Assembly (NCBI GenBank): GCA_033961575.1 | Contig: CM066740.1 | Location: forward strand, 93,208,117 to 93,272,116 | Source of the DNA: Aselliscus stoliczkanus | Taxonomy: Eukaryota > Chordata > Mammalia > Chiroptera > Hipposideridae | Direction: 5' to 3' | DNA length: 64,000 nt | Shown: positions 13,101-28,100 of the stretch, one piece after another | Numbering within the stretch: the stretch's first letter is position 1 | Layout: each line of letters opens with the position of its first letter | Made by a program: the position numbers and the translations under genes | The notes under the pieces: model-generated | Told to the model about the DNA's origin: nothing | What the model saw: only the letters and a program-made list of their open reading frames with translations | Database searches by the model: none

Positions 13101-16100
13101 ACACCCCAGCTCCCAAATATGGAAAGATGGCACTTCCTGCCCTGCTTCCCAGGGTGCCTGGTATTCAGCGCTCTGCACTCTTACCTTATTTAGCCATTCC
13201 GCTCTTTCGGTGTCTGGAAAATGGACCTAAGAGAAAAAACACACATGTGACTTTCTGACTCCAGTCACGTAGGCCACGGCTATTTTCGCTGTAGGCCTAC
13301 TATGTGTGCACAACGCTGCTTTGAAGCACCTGGCCCTGACGCTTGGCAAATGGCCCTCCGGCTTCCCATGCTGAGGACACTTGGAAGCAGAAACATCTAA
13401 TGTCAACAGATGCCACCGCCCCTGCCTACATCCTCCTGCCCAGAGGACGCTCGCTGGAATCTGGACTCTGCGCTGTCACCATGGACCCCAGAGACCTAAA
13501 CACAAAGGCTCTGAAACCCCGCCTTTTCCTTGTGTGTCCCTCTGTGGCCCAAACCAGCTCGAGGCACTTTCTGTGTCTGGCTGCTCTCCACACTATGTCC
13601 CCCCCGCCCCCCCCCCCGCAATGACTATTGTCCTGGCTTCTCCATGAGCAGGGCCTGTTCACTGGAGAAAACCAGTGTTTGCCGAGGATGAAAGGAACCT
13701 ATTTAGAAAAGAGGTGGAAACTTATTTTCTTGGCTGTGGAGCTATAGCCCCCTTGCGGAAGAGGGCTGAGGCTGCCTGGGTCCGGGAGCTCTCCTCCGAG
13801 CCTCAATCCGCAAAACAGCACACAGGCCCGGCAAGGTGCAGAAACCACATTCCTGGCTCAGACCGACAGTGGGCCGCAGGCAGTTCTGTGCGGGCGACTG
13901 ACACGTGCTGAGAAATGTTCAGATGTTTGGAGCTGCCACACTTTCCTAAGTAACACATGTACTGCAGCCAGTGAAAAGAAGCCCCTGCCCTATACTTGGC
14001 CTGGGAGGGGCTGACTTGGGAATATTACCACGGGGGTCCTGGGGCGGGGGGCAGGAGGGTGCAAGAAGATGGATTTGGGAGATGCAACTCCGCCTCTCAA
14101 CGGAGGACCGGCAGCACCAGCTCCTGGCCAGAGAGGCCACAGCAGGCTCCATCCGAGCCCGTGACCGGTGCCTGACAGGACCCACCCTTGCATAGTAGGA
14201 CGCGAAGGCTTTCACTTGCTTGAACCATGACGGTAGCCCAGAGTGAACTAAGTTTTTCTAAGTTAGTCTGAATCCATCTGGGACAAAACTAAAGGGGCGG
14301 TGGCTTCTGGAATCGAGGGAAAGAAGCACTCAGGAAGGTCCACTCGGGAAGACAAGCACCGGCCGAGGCCCCCGTGGCCTGAGTGGGGCCGCAGCGCTGG
14401 GAGGTCTGCAGGGTCCGGGGCAGGGTGTGTGGGGCTGGGGGACCTGGGGGGCTCGCTAAACCAGCCAGCCTAGGCTGTGAAAGAAAGTAGGGGCGTGAAA
14501 CGCATCCGCAGGGGGTCGCCGGCATCTCTCCCGTCACAGGAAGGCAGGTCAGGAATGCCATAGGGCTGCCGCTCCAGGCCGGGCACGTGAGCTTAGAGAG
14601 GGGCTATGTGCTGGGCGCTGGTCTCCCCTTGTGCTCCCGTCCCCCTGAATCCAAGCAGCCACTGGTGGTGACAGAAGGATCACAGGCAGCGCCGAGCACC
14701 CTCTCCTCGGGGCAGCAGGTCGCCCTCACTGCCCCTCCTTAGTCTCCGAGCCCGAGGCAGAGCCAAGGACTCCGCAGGCCCGGCCGTCTGGGGCTGCCTG
14801 ACTGTCGGCACCACCGTGAGCTGCCGGCCCCAGAACAGAGCCTCTCCTGTGGCTGCCAGACCATGGGCTCCTGTGTGCTCAGAGGGGTTTCCAGCTCAAG
14901 GCTCCAATCACGGCTCCGCTGTCTACCTCTGACCTTGCCCTGCCTCCCTCTCAGCCCCGTATTCCTTACGCTCAGCTCCACTCAGCTCTGGACGGCTCCC
15001 CGACACAGGCCGCCGCGTCACACTCAGCTGCTGTGGGCCCAGTGGCTCCCCCTGGCCCAGCGCCCTGCACACTTGCACGAACAAGTGACTGTCTTTTGAG
15101 AGGCAGTAGTAAAGAGACGCAGCTCGGAACCGACGGGCTGCCCCACGCTCCGTATGACAGTGCTCCTGTGAATTTTCATAGAAGTCTGTACTTGGGATTG
15201 TTCTTCAATTGCTTGTTAGAATATTACTACAATCACTGTACATTCTTTGGACTCTAATGTAAAATGTTATCTGAAGTATAAAATCTGAGCACAGAGCTGG
15301 AATTACACGAAGCGCTGTCTCGTTCCCACTGAATAAACAATTATGCCACAGATAACACTCAGGACCAGTCTGGCTAACAGCTTATGGTGAGAATGGGTGT
15401 CGCGTCCTCGGGTGAAATCAGAGCAAGATAACCAGAAGCTGCCGCTTAAGCTTCCCTTTCACCTGTTTCCAGATCCTTTCTTCTCCCCCAAATATTATGA
15501 AGTGATAGGATATGTTCATTTATAGCTTATCCCCAGTAAACAACCAAAGCACTGTATGTGAGAATAACATCAGCCTGTAATACAGCAGCCCTCAGAGCGC
15601 CCACTGAGGATGCGGTGGCCTCACCTGGGCAGATGGAGCCCCCATGTCCCCCAGTAACCAAGGGTCAGGGCGGCCTGAGGTCCTGCCAGACAGACAGGCT
15701 GCATCTTCCTCCCGTGAGAGGATGGAATGGCCAGTACCCCTTTGTAGCTGGTGGGCAGCCATCTACTGACCCTCCACACCTCAGAGAAACGATTTCTCTG
15801 AAGTTTATGTGCAGTAGCATTTCCTTCTCCTATGGAGGGGAGATTGTGATTATAGCGGTTTTCACGTTGGTAATATTCCTTGGTTTTGTGGGAGAGCTGA
15901 GTTCCTGTTAAGGTCTGAAGGCCCACAGCCAGGCTCCTGAGCCCTGTGCTTCACCCAGAGAAAGTGCCAACTGACCCAGATCTCCACCCGCTTCCCACCC
16001 AGGGAGGCTCAGGGGTGGAGTCTTGTGCGGGCGTCCACGTGCACAAACCTGCGTGCAAATCCGCTTGCAGAGCACGTCGCCAGACGTTCACAGGGTCCAG

Positions 16101-19100
16101 AAACCAAAAGGGTTACGATCATGGTATAAGGTGGTCGATAAGGCCACACACTCTTCAAAGCCCCTCATTCGGAAGGTTCAGGGGAGCGGGCCATGGGGGA
16201 AGGCAGACGAGAGATAAGAAATCTCCCCTGAACTGGGTTTCTGGAATGTCAGTGAGGGCAACACGGTGTTCAGATCCAACTATATTTCTTTGAACTAAGA
16301 AAAGTTGGGCTGGCCGAGTGGCGCGGTGGTTGAGTGATGCCACGCAGCCACCAGAGGGAAGGTTCATACAATACAAGACTCTACAATTCTGGGGAAGTAG
16401 GATTCCCATAAGCTAAGCGGTATTTGAATTGCATTAGAGAGAAGCATGCTGAGAAGAAAAGACTCTCTTAGGACATGAGTAATCTACTCTGGATTTCACA
16501 TGAAAGAAACATTTTCTGAAACATCAAGTTTTAAAGGCAAAGCATAACTATGTTCAGCCAAACACCTTATTAACTAACCATGAGAAAAGGACTCCTGAAA
16601 GTGTCTCAAATGAAAACAGTTTCCTGCTCTAACACGACCAGGTTTCTCTAAGCACTCACTAGTTCTCAGGTCAGGTCTGCCAGGGTGCTGGCCAACCCCT
16701 ACCCGTCCTGTCATACTTACAGCCAGGGCAACACCCCAGAGCGGTTGTTTCGCTCATGCAACACACACAACAGCCCATGAGTCACCTACAGAGTCTAAAT
16801 GTGTGTTAACAGTGAAGCCTCTCCACTCACCATCACGCACCAAAACAAAACAGTCTGGCTGGTGCGAATTCTGACTGTCACCGTGCCATCCCTAATGTAC
16901 TAGTGCTGTGTGTTGTTCGCTCTTTTTTTTTTTTTTTGAGGGCAGTGTCACTGGCCCTCATAGGTGGGACCCGAACCTTCCGAAGCCAGCTCTTAACCAC
17001 CGCGCCACTCGGCAGGCCCGAGTTCGCTCTCTTTGCAGCGCCTTTTTAGGGCAGGGGCTTGGGCGTGGCTTTGTGCCCAGAGCTAGGGCTACGGAGCAGG
17101 ATTAGACTTGCTCCTGGTCTCAGGCAGCCCGAGGTGGGGGGGTGGACTGAGGTGGTGGGGTGTGACCACCAGCCTGAGGGAAAGAACAGTGGGGGCCAGA
17201 GGAGGGCTGATGCCGCCTGGAAGAGTCCCCGAGCTGTTAGGCAGGAACAGTCCGTGAGGTGGGTCTGAGAGGATTAGCTGGGGTTTGGCATGCAAAGAAC
17301 AGAGACTATTCTCCAGCAAAGTCACGGCTTATGCAGTGTCCTCAGGCTGCCTTAAGGGGCGGGAGGCATGGTAGGAGCTGAAGAGGAAACATCAGTGCTG
17401 ATTTCGGTGCCAAAGAAAAAGAGTAAATGAAAACTGAAGAGGGGAAATCTGTGACAAAATGTTAATTCTGCACACTAAATTGAAAAATCTGCTTTTCACT
17501 AATACATATTCATAAACACTGGCTTATGATCCACAAAACAGAATTTAAAATCGCACAAACATCACATAGAAACACTGGGATGCACACGGAAAACAGAAAA
17601 CATGTTTCTAAATCGTATAGGAAAGCATGAATACAAATCATTTGGTTTCAAATCCTATCTTTCAACAACAACAACCCCCCCCCACTAAATCTCCTTTATA
17701 AGTCCAATCATAAAACAAGTTTTCATATTTATTTATATTATTTCTACAAACTAGAAATAATCATTGTGTGATTGCTCAAATCTTGGTTATATTTAAGAGT
17801 TGACGTTACCCAAGAAATCTCTTTTTCATCTTATCTTTAAAAAGAATAAAGGCATATTTTAAATTCTAATGTGATGTTGATATTACCAAAGTTGTTTCGT
17901 TTGGAAAAAAATTGAACTAAATATACAAAGGCAGAACTTTAACTGTACGCCAGGTCCTCTACCTACAGTATCTGGTTTAATCCTCACAACAACCCTTTGA
18001 ACAACTAATTTGTTTCTAGTCACAGAAGAAGCAAGTGGACTAGACCCAGAGGGTTCTAATGTCCTCCCTATGATACCTTGCTGGAATATAAAGGATGGAA
18101 CAAATTTACACCAGAGCTAAACTTTTCTAATTAAATTATATTTTCCCCATTTCTGAACATCAAAAAACTAATATAGGATAACATTTAAAATTGAAATTAA
18201 ACAACTGTCTTCCAACAGCACTGCCCTTGGAAACACTGTGATAGCCCAGGTCGGGCCCTCACAGCCCATCCAATGGCCGCACAGCACTGAGCCCCGAGCT
18301 GGGACCCTGCAGGGAAGGCAGGTCTGTCACAGGCCATGGGAGGCCTCTGAAAATCCCACAGCAGCACTGAAACAGGCATCATAAATTAATGCTGTCAACA
18401 CATTCCTTTACTAAAAAAGCCAGAATATGGTAATCAATGTCGGGAAAAATAGGAAGGTACATATCTATTACAAATGACGATTTAATATCTTTAGGTAAAA
18501 TTCAAAAGATAAATAGATAAAATGACCATTTTAGAAACCAAATGTCGGGAAACCTCAAATAGTAAACTGGTCAATCAGGTTCATTTATTCATATTCTTCC
18601 TCATTCCATGGAGGATTTGAGCATCGCTCATTTCTGCAGTCTATTAGGCACTTAGCTCAGAAAAAAAGAAAGAAAAAACACACCGAACTCTCATTTGGAG
18701 CAATGACTGGTTTCAGTGGGGGGAAAGGAGAGGAAGTCCATTTTTCTGGCACAGCAGTTCGGAGTGTGCGCTCTGAGCACACCCCCCAGCTGTCAGCAGC
18801 GCTCGAGGCCCTCCAGGTCAGGGCCTTGCCTCCCAATCACCCACCTGGAAACACCAACCTAGACCTCTTACTTCCACCAACCAACCAACCAACCAACCAA
18901 CCACGCAACGAGTTCTCCATTAAGTCTACAAATTGAAAAGATCTATGCAGGAGCTTGTCTAAAAATAACACTTACTCAAAACCTATTGGGTTGTCCGAAA
19001 AGTCATGACGTATTTTCTGTATGTTTTTCGTTGCAAAAATGCGTCATGACTTTTCCGACAACCCAAAAGGAGTAGATGAGGCAAGACTGGGACAACAGAA

Positions 19101-22100
19101 CCATCGGTTCTATGAGAACGTGAGACATTTGTGCCTTATTAGTTATATCACAAGAAAAGCTCTGCCTTCAGGAAACCGTTCAGCAATCAACACGCCCCTG
19201 CGCCTGAAATTACACTGCGGTTCATTGAAAAGACCTGACCTGAGATCCTAACTAACAATCTTCACATGTGTAATATTGTTTTCTCACCACATGGATTCGT
19301 CTTACAACCAAAGCAAATGGGGAGAAGATGCGTAAAAAGTTAAAACTGCCCAGAAAATTTTTGGTTCACACACAGATCAACCAAAGGGAGCCCGAGGTTC
19401 TAAGGAAGAGCGAGGGTTAGGGAGCCGGCCAGACACCAGCACAGGAGTCCTGCTGAGGCTCTTACCCCGAGCCTGGTCCAAGGGACACCTGCTGTCCTCT
19501 CCCCCAGTGCTTTCCAGTCGCGCCGGACACAGAAAGCAATGTGTGTGGACTGCTGGGATAAAGCGGAGGGGCCTGGGAGCATCTGTGTGGCACGTGGAGA
19601 AACCCCTCACTGTCCCTTCATCGTATGTGATCACGGGGAGAAAAAAGCAGGAGAGCCAGCATTAAATACTGACATTGGTCAAAACTTCCAAAGAAAAGCA
19701 ATTTTGAAAATTTAGCTTGAAGCCATTGTCCTCTTGTAGCGACATGTTACCTGTTTGCTGTGGCACCTAGGTGGGGGGCTCTGCGCCTGCGTACAGGCTG
19801 GCTGTCAGTGTCGGGGGGGGGGGGGGAAGTGACTCTGACCTTTTCTTATTTCAACTTCTTTACCCATTTCCCACAAGGATTACTGGAAGCCATCTCTCTC
19901 CTCACAACCCCAATTCCAACCTGCCTCTCATCTTTTCCAGAGACTCAGTGTGTGAAAATTGAAAAGCAGGGTCAAGAAATCTTAATATATGTTTCCTAAG
20001 AAACTGGGATGCTTTCTCTCTCTCTTTTTTTTTTTTTTTTTTGAGGGCAGTCTCACCAGCCCTCACATGTGGGACCCAAACCAGGGCCGCTGGCCTCCCA
20101 AGCCAGCACTCAACCACCGCACCACTCGGCCGGCCCTGGGATGCTTTCTTTTAATAGCTACTTCTATAAAGCAGAAAGCATTCAAGGTTAAAAGGGTAGG
20201 AGGGACTGTCTCTCTCAGGACTCTGTCAATCCTGCAGTAAAATGTTAGCAGGTGGTCAAGTGACACCTTGGGATGGTAACAAGGAATCCCACAAAATAAC
20301 TGGGCTTCTCTATGTCTAGTCTACATAGAAAGTAGGCAGTCAATTAACACACACAGTAAATGAAACAATTCATCCTTTTCAAAATCCACACTTACAATTT
20401 TCCTCAGTGGGTTGGGTCAGCTTGTGTGGACTCATGATGGGGTAACATGACGCGATGCATCCCCAAGCACAGTGTAACACAAAGACATGAAAATACACAG
20501 GGAAAGATATGCAAAGTCCAACCGGTTAAGGCCTTTTCCTACCAGAAGACAGTGTCAAAATCCTCCCCCGGTGCTTTTTACACGAGGAAAAATGAGAAGT
20601 TTCACTGGAGAAGCTGAAGCTGCACGTACCTGCCGATTCTACCTGAGACCACAGGTAGACCAGACGCCCTCCCCTATGAGCTCAGTACGAACCTTCCAGT
20701 TAGAGGAAGCTTGTTGCTTTCCTCTGTCATCTCAAATTCTAACAGTTCGAAATAAGAACTGGCTGCTACCAAGAGGAAAGGTGGCTGGAACCCCAGTGGA
20801 GAGCCACAGCCTGGGCCAGGCGTCAGCTCCCAGGGCAAGAGCCTCCTCAGGGCTGAGCGCTGGCAGAGGGGTGGGGACCCAGCGCCCTTCTGACACGCGC
20901 CTGTGTAGAGCATGCTTGTCTTCAACAACATATGAATGACCACTACCGATGCTTGTAAATCAGAAACAGTAAAATAAACACTTAAAAGCCAGGTTTATCC
21001 GAGCATACCTTCTATAACCAACAAAGCTGTCCAAAATTATTTAAAAATCAATCTGTGTTTCTATTTCACTAAGAGGATGCGCACTTTAAAGGAATTTTAC
21101 ACTGAGGTCTTCTGTAATTTCATATAATGTATCTGCTATGTTAGATACACTCTTCATTCATCCATTTATTTTTGACCGGGGACTTAAGTTTCAGGGCTTG
21201 TATGGGAGTTGACATTTTTTTTTTTTTTTTTAGCTGAGCCATCCTGCCACCTGTTGGCAGCTCAACGGCAACTCAGCTCGCGCTGGCATCGAACCGCCGT
21301 TGCTCAGAGCTCAGCTCGCACTCTTGAGCGAGCTCTTAACCAACTGAGCCACTCGACCGGCCTAGGGCTTGTATGGGAATGATGAGAGAATTTAAGCCAG
21401 AACTAACACTCAGTGGCAGGGGAAAAACAGGGACACATCAGAATTTCTACCCAAAAGAACAATTAGATATCCCTTCATCAAAATACCAACATCAACAGAT
21501 TTATTGAATACCTTATGTGTAGATGCACGTCTATGGAGATTTTTCAAAGACTCGAAGCATATTTTTAAAAATTCTAAAGTCATTTAGACATTCTTTCTGT
21601 AACTGCTAAAAGAAAGAAAAGTCATACAAGTAAACAATTTGACAATCTTGATTTAAAGTTGAAGTTCTGGCTTGAGTTACATCGATCTCACAAATTAAGA
21701 TGAGTCCAAGAATAGGAAACATGTATTCTCATCTTCTCTAAAACATATATGACAATCTGGTTGTTTATTTTAAATTCAAATCAAATGCTACTATTCAAAT
21801 TTACATGCTTAACTTTTAACTGGAATAGACTAGGAGATAGATAGGTAATTGTAGCACTGAATTAATTACACATGGTCTGTATACTATGTGAAATCAATCC
21901 AGCTTTCTTTTACTATTAAAAAAATAAAGAAACTATATGAGACTGTGAAGTCAGAGTTAAAAGCTCTTGGAATTATAGAACTGACAGGAATCCAAACATC
22001 TACATGGATTCAGAATCACACCATGTTTGAAATTTTATTGCGAAATTTTCATTTTCAAGGAATAGGTTTATATATTTCTAAGAGCCTAATTTTATTCTCA

Positions 22101-25100
22101 CACAGACAGTAAATATCTCAAGAGTTATGAGAATTAAGTCAGAGACATTTACCAACTTAAAATCTACTTGTTTTCTTCTTTTATTCCCTTATTTGTATAC
22201 AATGAAGAATAGTACATAATCAGGCACTTGAAAACATTAGGAAGTTTTTCCTGAATGTAATCATTTATTTGTACTGGATTTTGATACCAACACTTTGGTA
22301 CATCCCCCTTTATGCTTGTTTGTTATTCAGTAACTGTAATCACACAATATTACATCACAGCTAGGAGAAAGACACAGCATCTAGCAATGACTCTGTCTTA
22401 CACAATTATAGTACAACATCACAGCCAGGAGGTCACCATCATCCTTCCTGCCTTTCAGCCATCCATCCATCCATCCATCCATCCATCATCCATCCATCCA
22501 TCCATCCATCCATCCATCCATCCATCCATCCATCCATCATCTGTCCATCCATCATCCGTCCATCTATCCATCCATCCATCCATCATGCATGCATCCATCC
22601 ATCATCCATCCATCCTTCATGCATTCATCCATCATCCATCCATCCATCATCCATCCATCCATCATCCATCATCCATCCATCATCACATCAGGGCAGCTGC
22701 AGCAAGCAGAGCAAGCAAAAATGAACATGTCCTTGGGACAGCATTTGATTTAAAGAAGCAGCAGTAGCAAGGATGAGGGGTAATAATGTGGGCTCTGTAG
22801 ATAGTTTTTTTGTTGTTGTTTTTTTGAGGGCAGTGTCACTGGCCCTCCTATGTGGGACCCGAACTGGGGCCGCTGGCTTCACAAGCCAGTGCTTAACCAC
22901 CGCGCCACTCAGCCGGCCCTCTGTAGATATTATTTTAAGGGTGTACAAGAGCAAAAGAGAGAGAAATGTAAGAATACTTTCGACTGTGAATACTACTAAC
23001 AAAGCATTATGGTAGATAAAGTCTCAGCAAAAGAAGTAAACAAAAGGCAGTGAAACAGAAAAACAGAGAAGCTCCAGGCCTCACATGCCCCACTTCAGCC
23101 GGAGGGGGCAGGAGGTGGTGAGCTGGGTGAGAAACGCAGCGGGAAGCGGGAAGGGGGAGCATCAGCCACTCAGACCACTAAGCCAGGCAGCATGCACCCA
23201 GCACGTACCCAGCCTTCCCCTACTTTGGCCTCTCAGCCTCATTCGCACCCCAGGGTCAGGCTCATTCCAGTGCTCATCTGATGATGGGGAAACTAGGGTC
23301 TAAAGGGCGTGAATGACTCACTAAGCCCGGCGCCAGGACGGGTCTCAGACAGGAACTTGTGTCACCAGATGGACGTGTGCCTACGCAGCCAGGCCGTCAC
23401 TGGTCAGACTGGTACCAAGAGGGTAGCCCCCCATGTGACAGTGGCACCCACTCAGTGGCCGAGAGCTGCCGGATGACACTGACACTAGTCACATGGCCGT
23501 TTATTTCCAGACAAGGTCAGTGACAATCCAGTGATTTTTCTTGGCAATCTCCAAAGTAACCATCACAACTCTGTGCTACTTCACTTTAAAATATTCCTCC
23601 TGTTAACAAGCTTTAATATCCAAACTCAGCAGCAGAAGAAAACCTATTAAAGCTGTGTCTCCACATGGGAAGAATGCTTTTCTCCTACAGGTTATTTACA
23701 TAAGAGGAGACCTGGGTAAATCTACTATGCATTTTAACCTCACGCCATTTAAAAACAAACACTGCCCTCCCCAGCTAGACTTCTGCTTATAAAATTACCA
23801 TGCTATTCTGAGTTCAAAAATAATTCATATCCTCTGTGATATGAACTATTATCACAGATGTCATAAATAGCTCAAAGAAATAATCTTTCATAACTTGAAA
23901 AGGGCAAAAAATTAAATATCTCAAACTCCAGTTTTATCCGTTTTCACCATATAATAATAGATAACAATCTTGTTTTTGGAATTTGTCCCTCAGACACCAT
24001 TTAAATAAGAGCATGGTACTCCGTGGCGACGGACGGCACAGCAACAACCAGTCACGTTTCTGAAGAAGGATGACAAGTCCACAATGTGCCCCTTCGTGAG
24101 GGTACAACTAACAGACAGGCACATCCACACACATTAAAGATTCAGAAACCAGCAGGTGTTGTAACGGTTATCATAAGTTAGGGGGACTGCAGGTAACTTC
24201 TTTCCTTTCTTCTCCAAAGCTTGAAATGTTCTACAATGAGTGTGCATTCTTCTCATACCAGAAAAATTATGTTTTTAAAACCTGTCTAGCTATAACAGAA
24301 GAAATAAAGAAAAACCCAACTAACTGCAGGTTCATTAAAAATAAAGCTGGGGGGGCGCAGCCGAGTGGCGCGGTGGTTAAGAACTGGCTTGGGAAGCCAG
24401 AGGCCCCGGTTCGGGTCCCACATATGAGGACCAGTGACATCGCCCGCAAAACAAAAAACAAAAATGTTCAAAAACAAATAAATAAATAAAGGTAAGGGGA
24501 TCTTCACCAAGCCACTGAATGAACAACAGCACTGAAGCTCAAGGTGAAGGACAATGTAACAAATGAAACAGAAAGCACCAAGAACAATGTCCTGGTGGGA
24601 TTTCCACATCTGTCCTTCGTGTCATCACTAACGCTCAAGTGTAGACCCCAGGCACAAAAAGAGTTTTTTTAAAAAGGAAAGTCCTGCTGTGGACACACAG
24701 GGTGCACTCACGCTGCGCTGCAATGACTTTGCTTCCATACCGTCATCCGCAAGTTCCATGTCCCACTGTAACCCATTCCAAAGGCACCAGGGACCCAACT
24801 GCGGGGCTCAGAGGGCATGCACTAGCCGTGATCGTAAACCAGCCTTCCGCAAAGCGGGCGGAGCATGAAACCGGACTTTTCTGCACAGCTAGGTCAACAG
24901 ACACGAGGGACGTTTTAATCCTCATCAATAAAGTTTTTGTTTTAAAATGAGATTGATATAAAGAGCTATTACCTGAGTAAATGTACGAAATGCTCTAATG
25001 GCATAATTTTTGGAAAATGAAGGTCTACCTTTCTGTTTTCCATATATAGCTTTGAGTCTAGAAAACTTTAAAATCTTAAACCATATGTTCCTGAATAGAT

Positions 25101-28100
25101 GATTTTCCTGGATTAAAAAAAAAATGAGTATGTTTTACTTTTACTTTTAAAAACCTCCCAATAGACTGACTAACACAAATATTATACACAGATTTGTGTT
25201 GGTACCAGCTCTAAGTTTTATCCTTAGAGTTGCACATCTTGCCCTACTCGTGTCTGTGTCTCTAGCTCCTAGCACAGTACCTGGAACATAGCGAACATCT
25301 AGTAAGTGTTGGCTGAGTGAACAGATGAATCAATAAAGGCTTGTTTGCTTGTGGTAACCCCTACACAAAGCTGGGCTAGCTCCTTGAAATGTTATCTACT
25401 CTAAAAATACTCCCATGCAAAAGACAACTACTGACGTTGTTTATGTAAGAACTGTACCCCACCCAATTCCAAAAGGGCATGGGGTGACTCAGTTGTTAAG
25501 GAGCTGCAGGATCGTTAAGAGTGAAAGAGAATAGTTACTGGCAGCGGGACGGACAGGCCCTCCCAGCTACCTCGCTGGGGCAGGGCACAGCCCGCCAGTG
25601 CTGACCCTGGCTGAGAGGTCCCTGGCAGCTGAAGCAAGATGAGCGCTCCGCTGCCCTGCACAGGGGTTTCCATGTTCTGATTTCACAAGCTTAGTTCTGA
25701 ACACATCGACTCCTTCCCCCTCCTCCAATGTCCAAACACTCGCATCTCAGGCGCCGTGTTTATATTTATGCCCAGCTGGGGCTGCCCAGGAATGCGAGAG
25801 CAGTCCCAGCATGTCTACTCCTCAGCCCTGGGTCCATGGGAAGTCACGAGCCCAGTGCAACCACCTGTCACTCTCATTAGAGCTCCTTCCAGGTGGGACA
25901 CTCTGTCCTACTGGGCTGTGATGCTTCCGCCCAGAATGTGCCCGATTTCCCAATTGTGCGCCTTTATCTGCTGTTCCCACAGAGTATGAGGTTGTGCCCC
26001 TCTACTCTTAAATGTCCACCAGTATGTGTCTAGGCACACCTCACGGCTGCCCACCTCCCACCCTCTCTTCTGACCCACCACGACACTCAGCACTCATGTG
26101 GGGGCCGGCACCCCAAGCCTCTAGCTACATGTGAGGGTGTGATGACCTCTTACACTTCCACATATAGTAGGTCCTCACATCTTTAAATACAGAAAGCAAA
26201 TTCATCTGAGGCAGCATTGTCATGGAAACTAAAAAAGATAATGATTTAACAAAAAATAAAATGCAAAACACCACAAATAGCACATTCTAAAATCACGCTA
26301 GGATAGAATGTATCTAATATAAAACAAACCAATCTGTAGGCTAGATTACTCCAACAGACATGGTAAGTATGTAGTGATACCTTCAACAGAAGGTAAGAGT
26401 TGAGCATAACTCACAGAAAAACACACATTGAGGCTGTTTCTATCTGCGAAGCAGGATTTCTAGTGTTATTCATGAAGAATTTGGTTAGCCAACATATTAT
26501 AGTATCGATGTTTATAGTAACAGTAAGTTTAAGGTAAAAATACTTACCTAGTAACTTTTTTCATTCAGAAGCCCACCCTGTGCACTGAGCATTGTTTATA
26601 AAATGTAAATGTCTCCAAATTTAAGTTGGAACAATGATTTTTAAAAGTTGTAACAGTTTTAGTTGGAATTCCATAACCAAGGAGGTACTTCTGACTTGCT
26701 TTATACTATATCTGATCACCTTTTTCACTTCTTTATTTTTAAAAAAATTCAATACCTATAATATTTTTAAGTGTTATTGAGATATAATTCACATAGAATT
26801 CACTCATTGAAAGTATAAGATTTAATTGTTTTTAGTGTATCCACAATGTCTGTGATATTATTCAAGGTTAAATGTTGACACGATATAATCATAAAAACTT
26901 ACAGAAAAGATAAGAGGTTCACTAGGCCTGACAAGAACACCTAACTGCTAGTCAGTTTTTTCATGGTTGGTTCTTCACAGGATTCAGATCTATGTTTTAT
27001 GAATGTATTATACTTAATATAATTTAATATGACATGTTAATTTAATATAAATATATTACATACTTTCATGTATTTATTTATTTACAGTTCAGTCCTAGCT
27101 CTATATCCTCTCACCTTGAAATGAATATTCATCGAAAACACAAGTTTGTATTACTAAAACCGGAGTACACAAGCCGATGGATGTATATCCTGACTTGCAA
27201 TCCACTGTTGAGTTTAAACTAAAACACAGATATTTACTGCTTTATGTCTAGCAGCCTGGGAACCTTCTGTGCAAACTTAATGAAGTGTTTAGACCTCATA
27301 ACACAGAGCAGTGCAATGCTCAGTCTCCGCACTACAGCAGCAGTAGGTACAAACGAGAAACCCAAAGAGCACCCCCATCCATGTCCTCTTCAGCACCACA
27401 AGGAGGACTCTGACATCGCTCCAGGATCCAAGTGCTAAAGCTGCAGCTATAGGGTTGTCGGAAAAGTCATGACGTATTTTTTCTGTTTTTCATTGCAAAA
27501 ATGTGTCATGACTTTTCCAACAGCCCAATACAAACTGTGGTTCCTGCTTTAGTTACACCAACTATTTTGTTACAAGGCTTCATAAAATTTCATTAAAGTG
27601 TAAGTCAATGATTAACCCTCGGAACAAAGGCAAATATTTGCCCTTCCTTTACAGGGTATTCTTCTCTTTTGTTCATTTGGTTCTTAGCCTACACATATTG
27701 AATTTTGGTTAGAGTTCAAGTCTCCTGAACTTCCCAGAGCAACTATGGGAAGAGAAGAAAGCTCTCCCCAAAGAAAAGCTTGTGTGCCATAGTAGAGAAC
27801 AGCATTAAATCTCAATCATCAAAGTATCACAGTAATAAAAGAACAATTGTCAGAACAATTGAGTAATACTCTATATGACAGGTTTGGGTCTCTACTTATT
27901 TACAGCCAAAGAGTCAGCATTTACTGGCAGTAGAAAACCCAAGAAAGGTTTTGGGTTTTGGTGGAAGACTTCACCCCACCAAGCTGAAATTTCAAATAAA
28001 TGAATAGGGCAATGAAAAAATTGCTTTTATTCATTTCTATAAAAACTCTTCAAGAATATTCTTCACCCATAGTCTAATTTTACAGGGCCCAATTAACACA

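Noticed and set aside
22460..22684. Possible CRISPR-like array
   Set aside because: It is a simple tetranucleotide repeat without spacers, in a vertebrate genome.
22312..22767. A 151-codon open frame with Ile-His-Pro-Ser repeats
   Set aside because: It is a translation of the ATCC tetranucleotide array.
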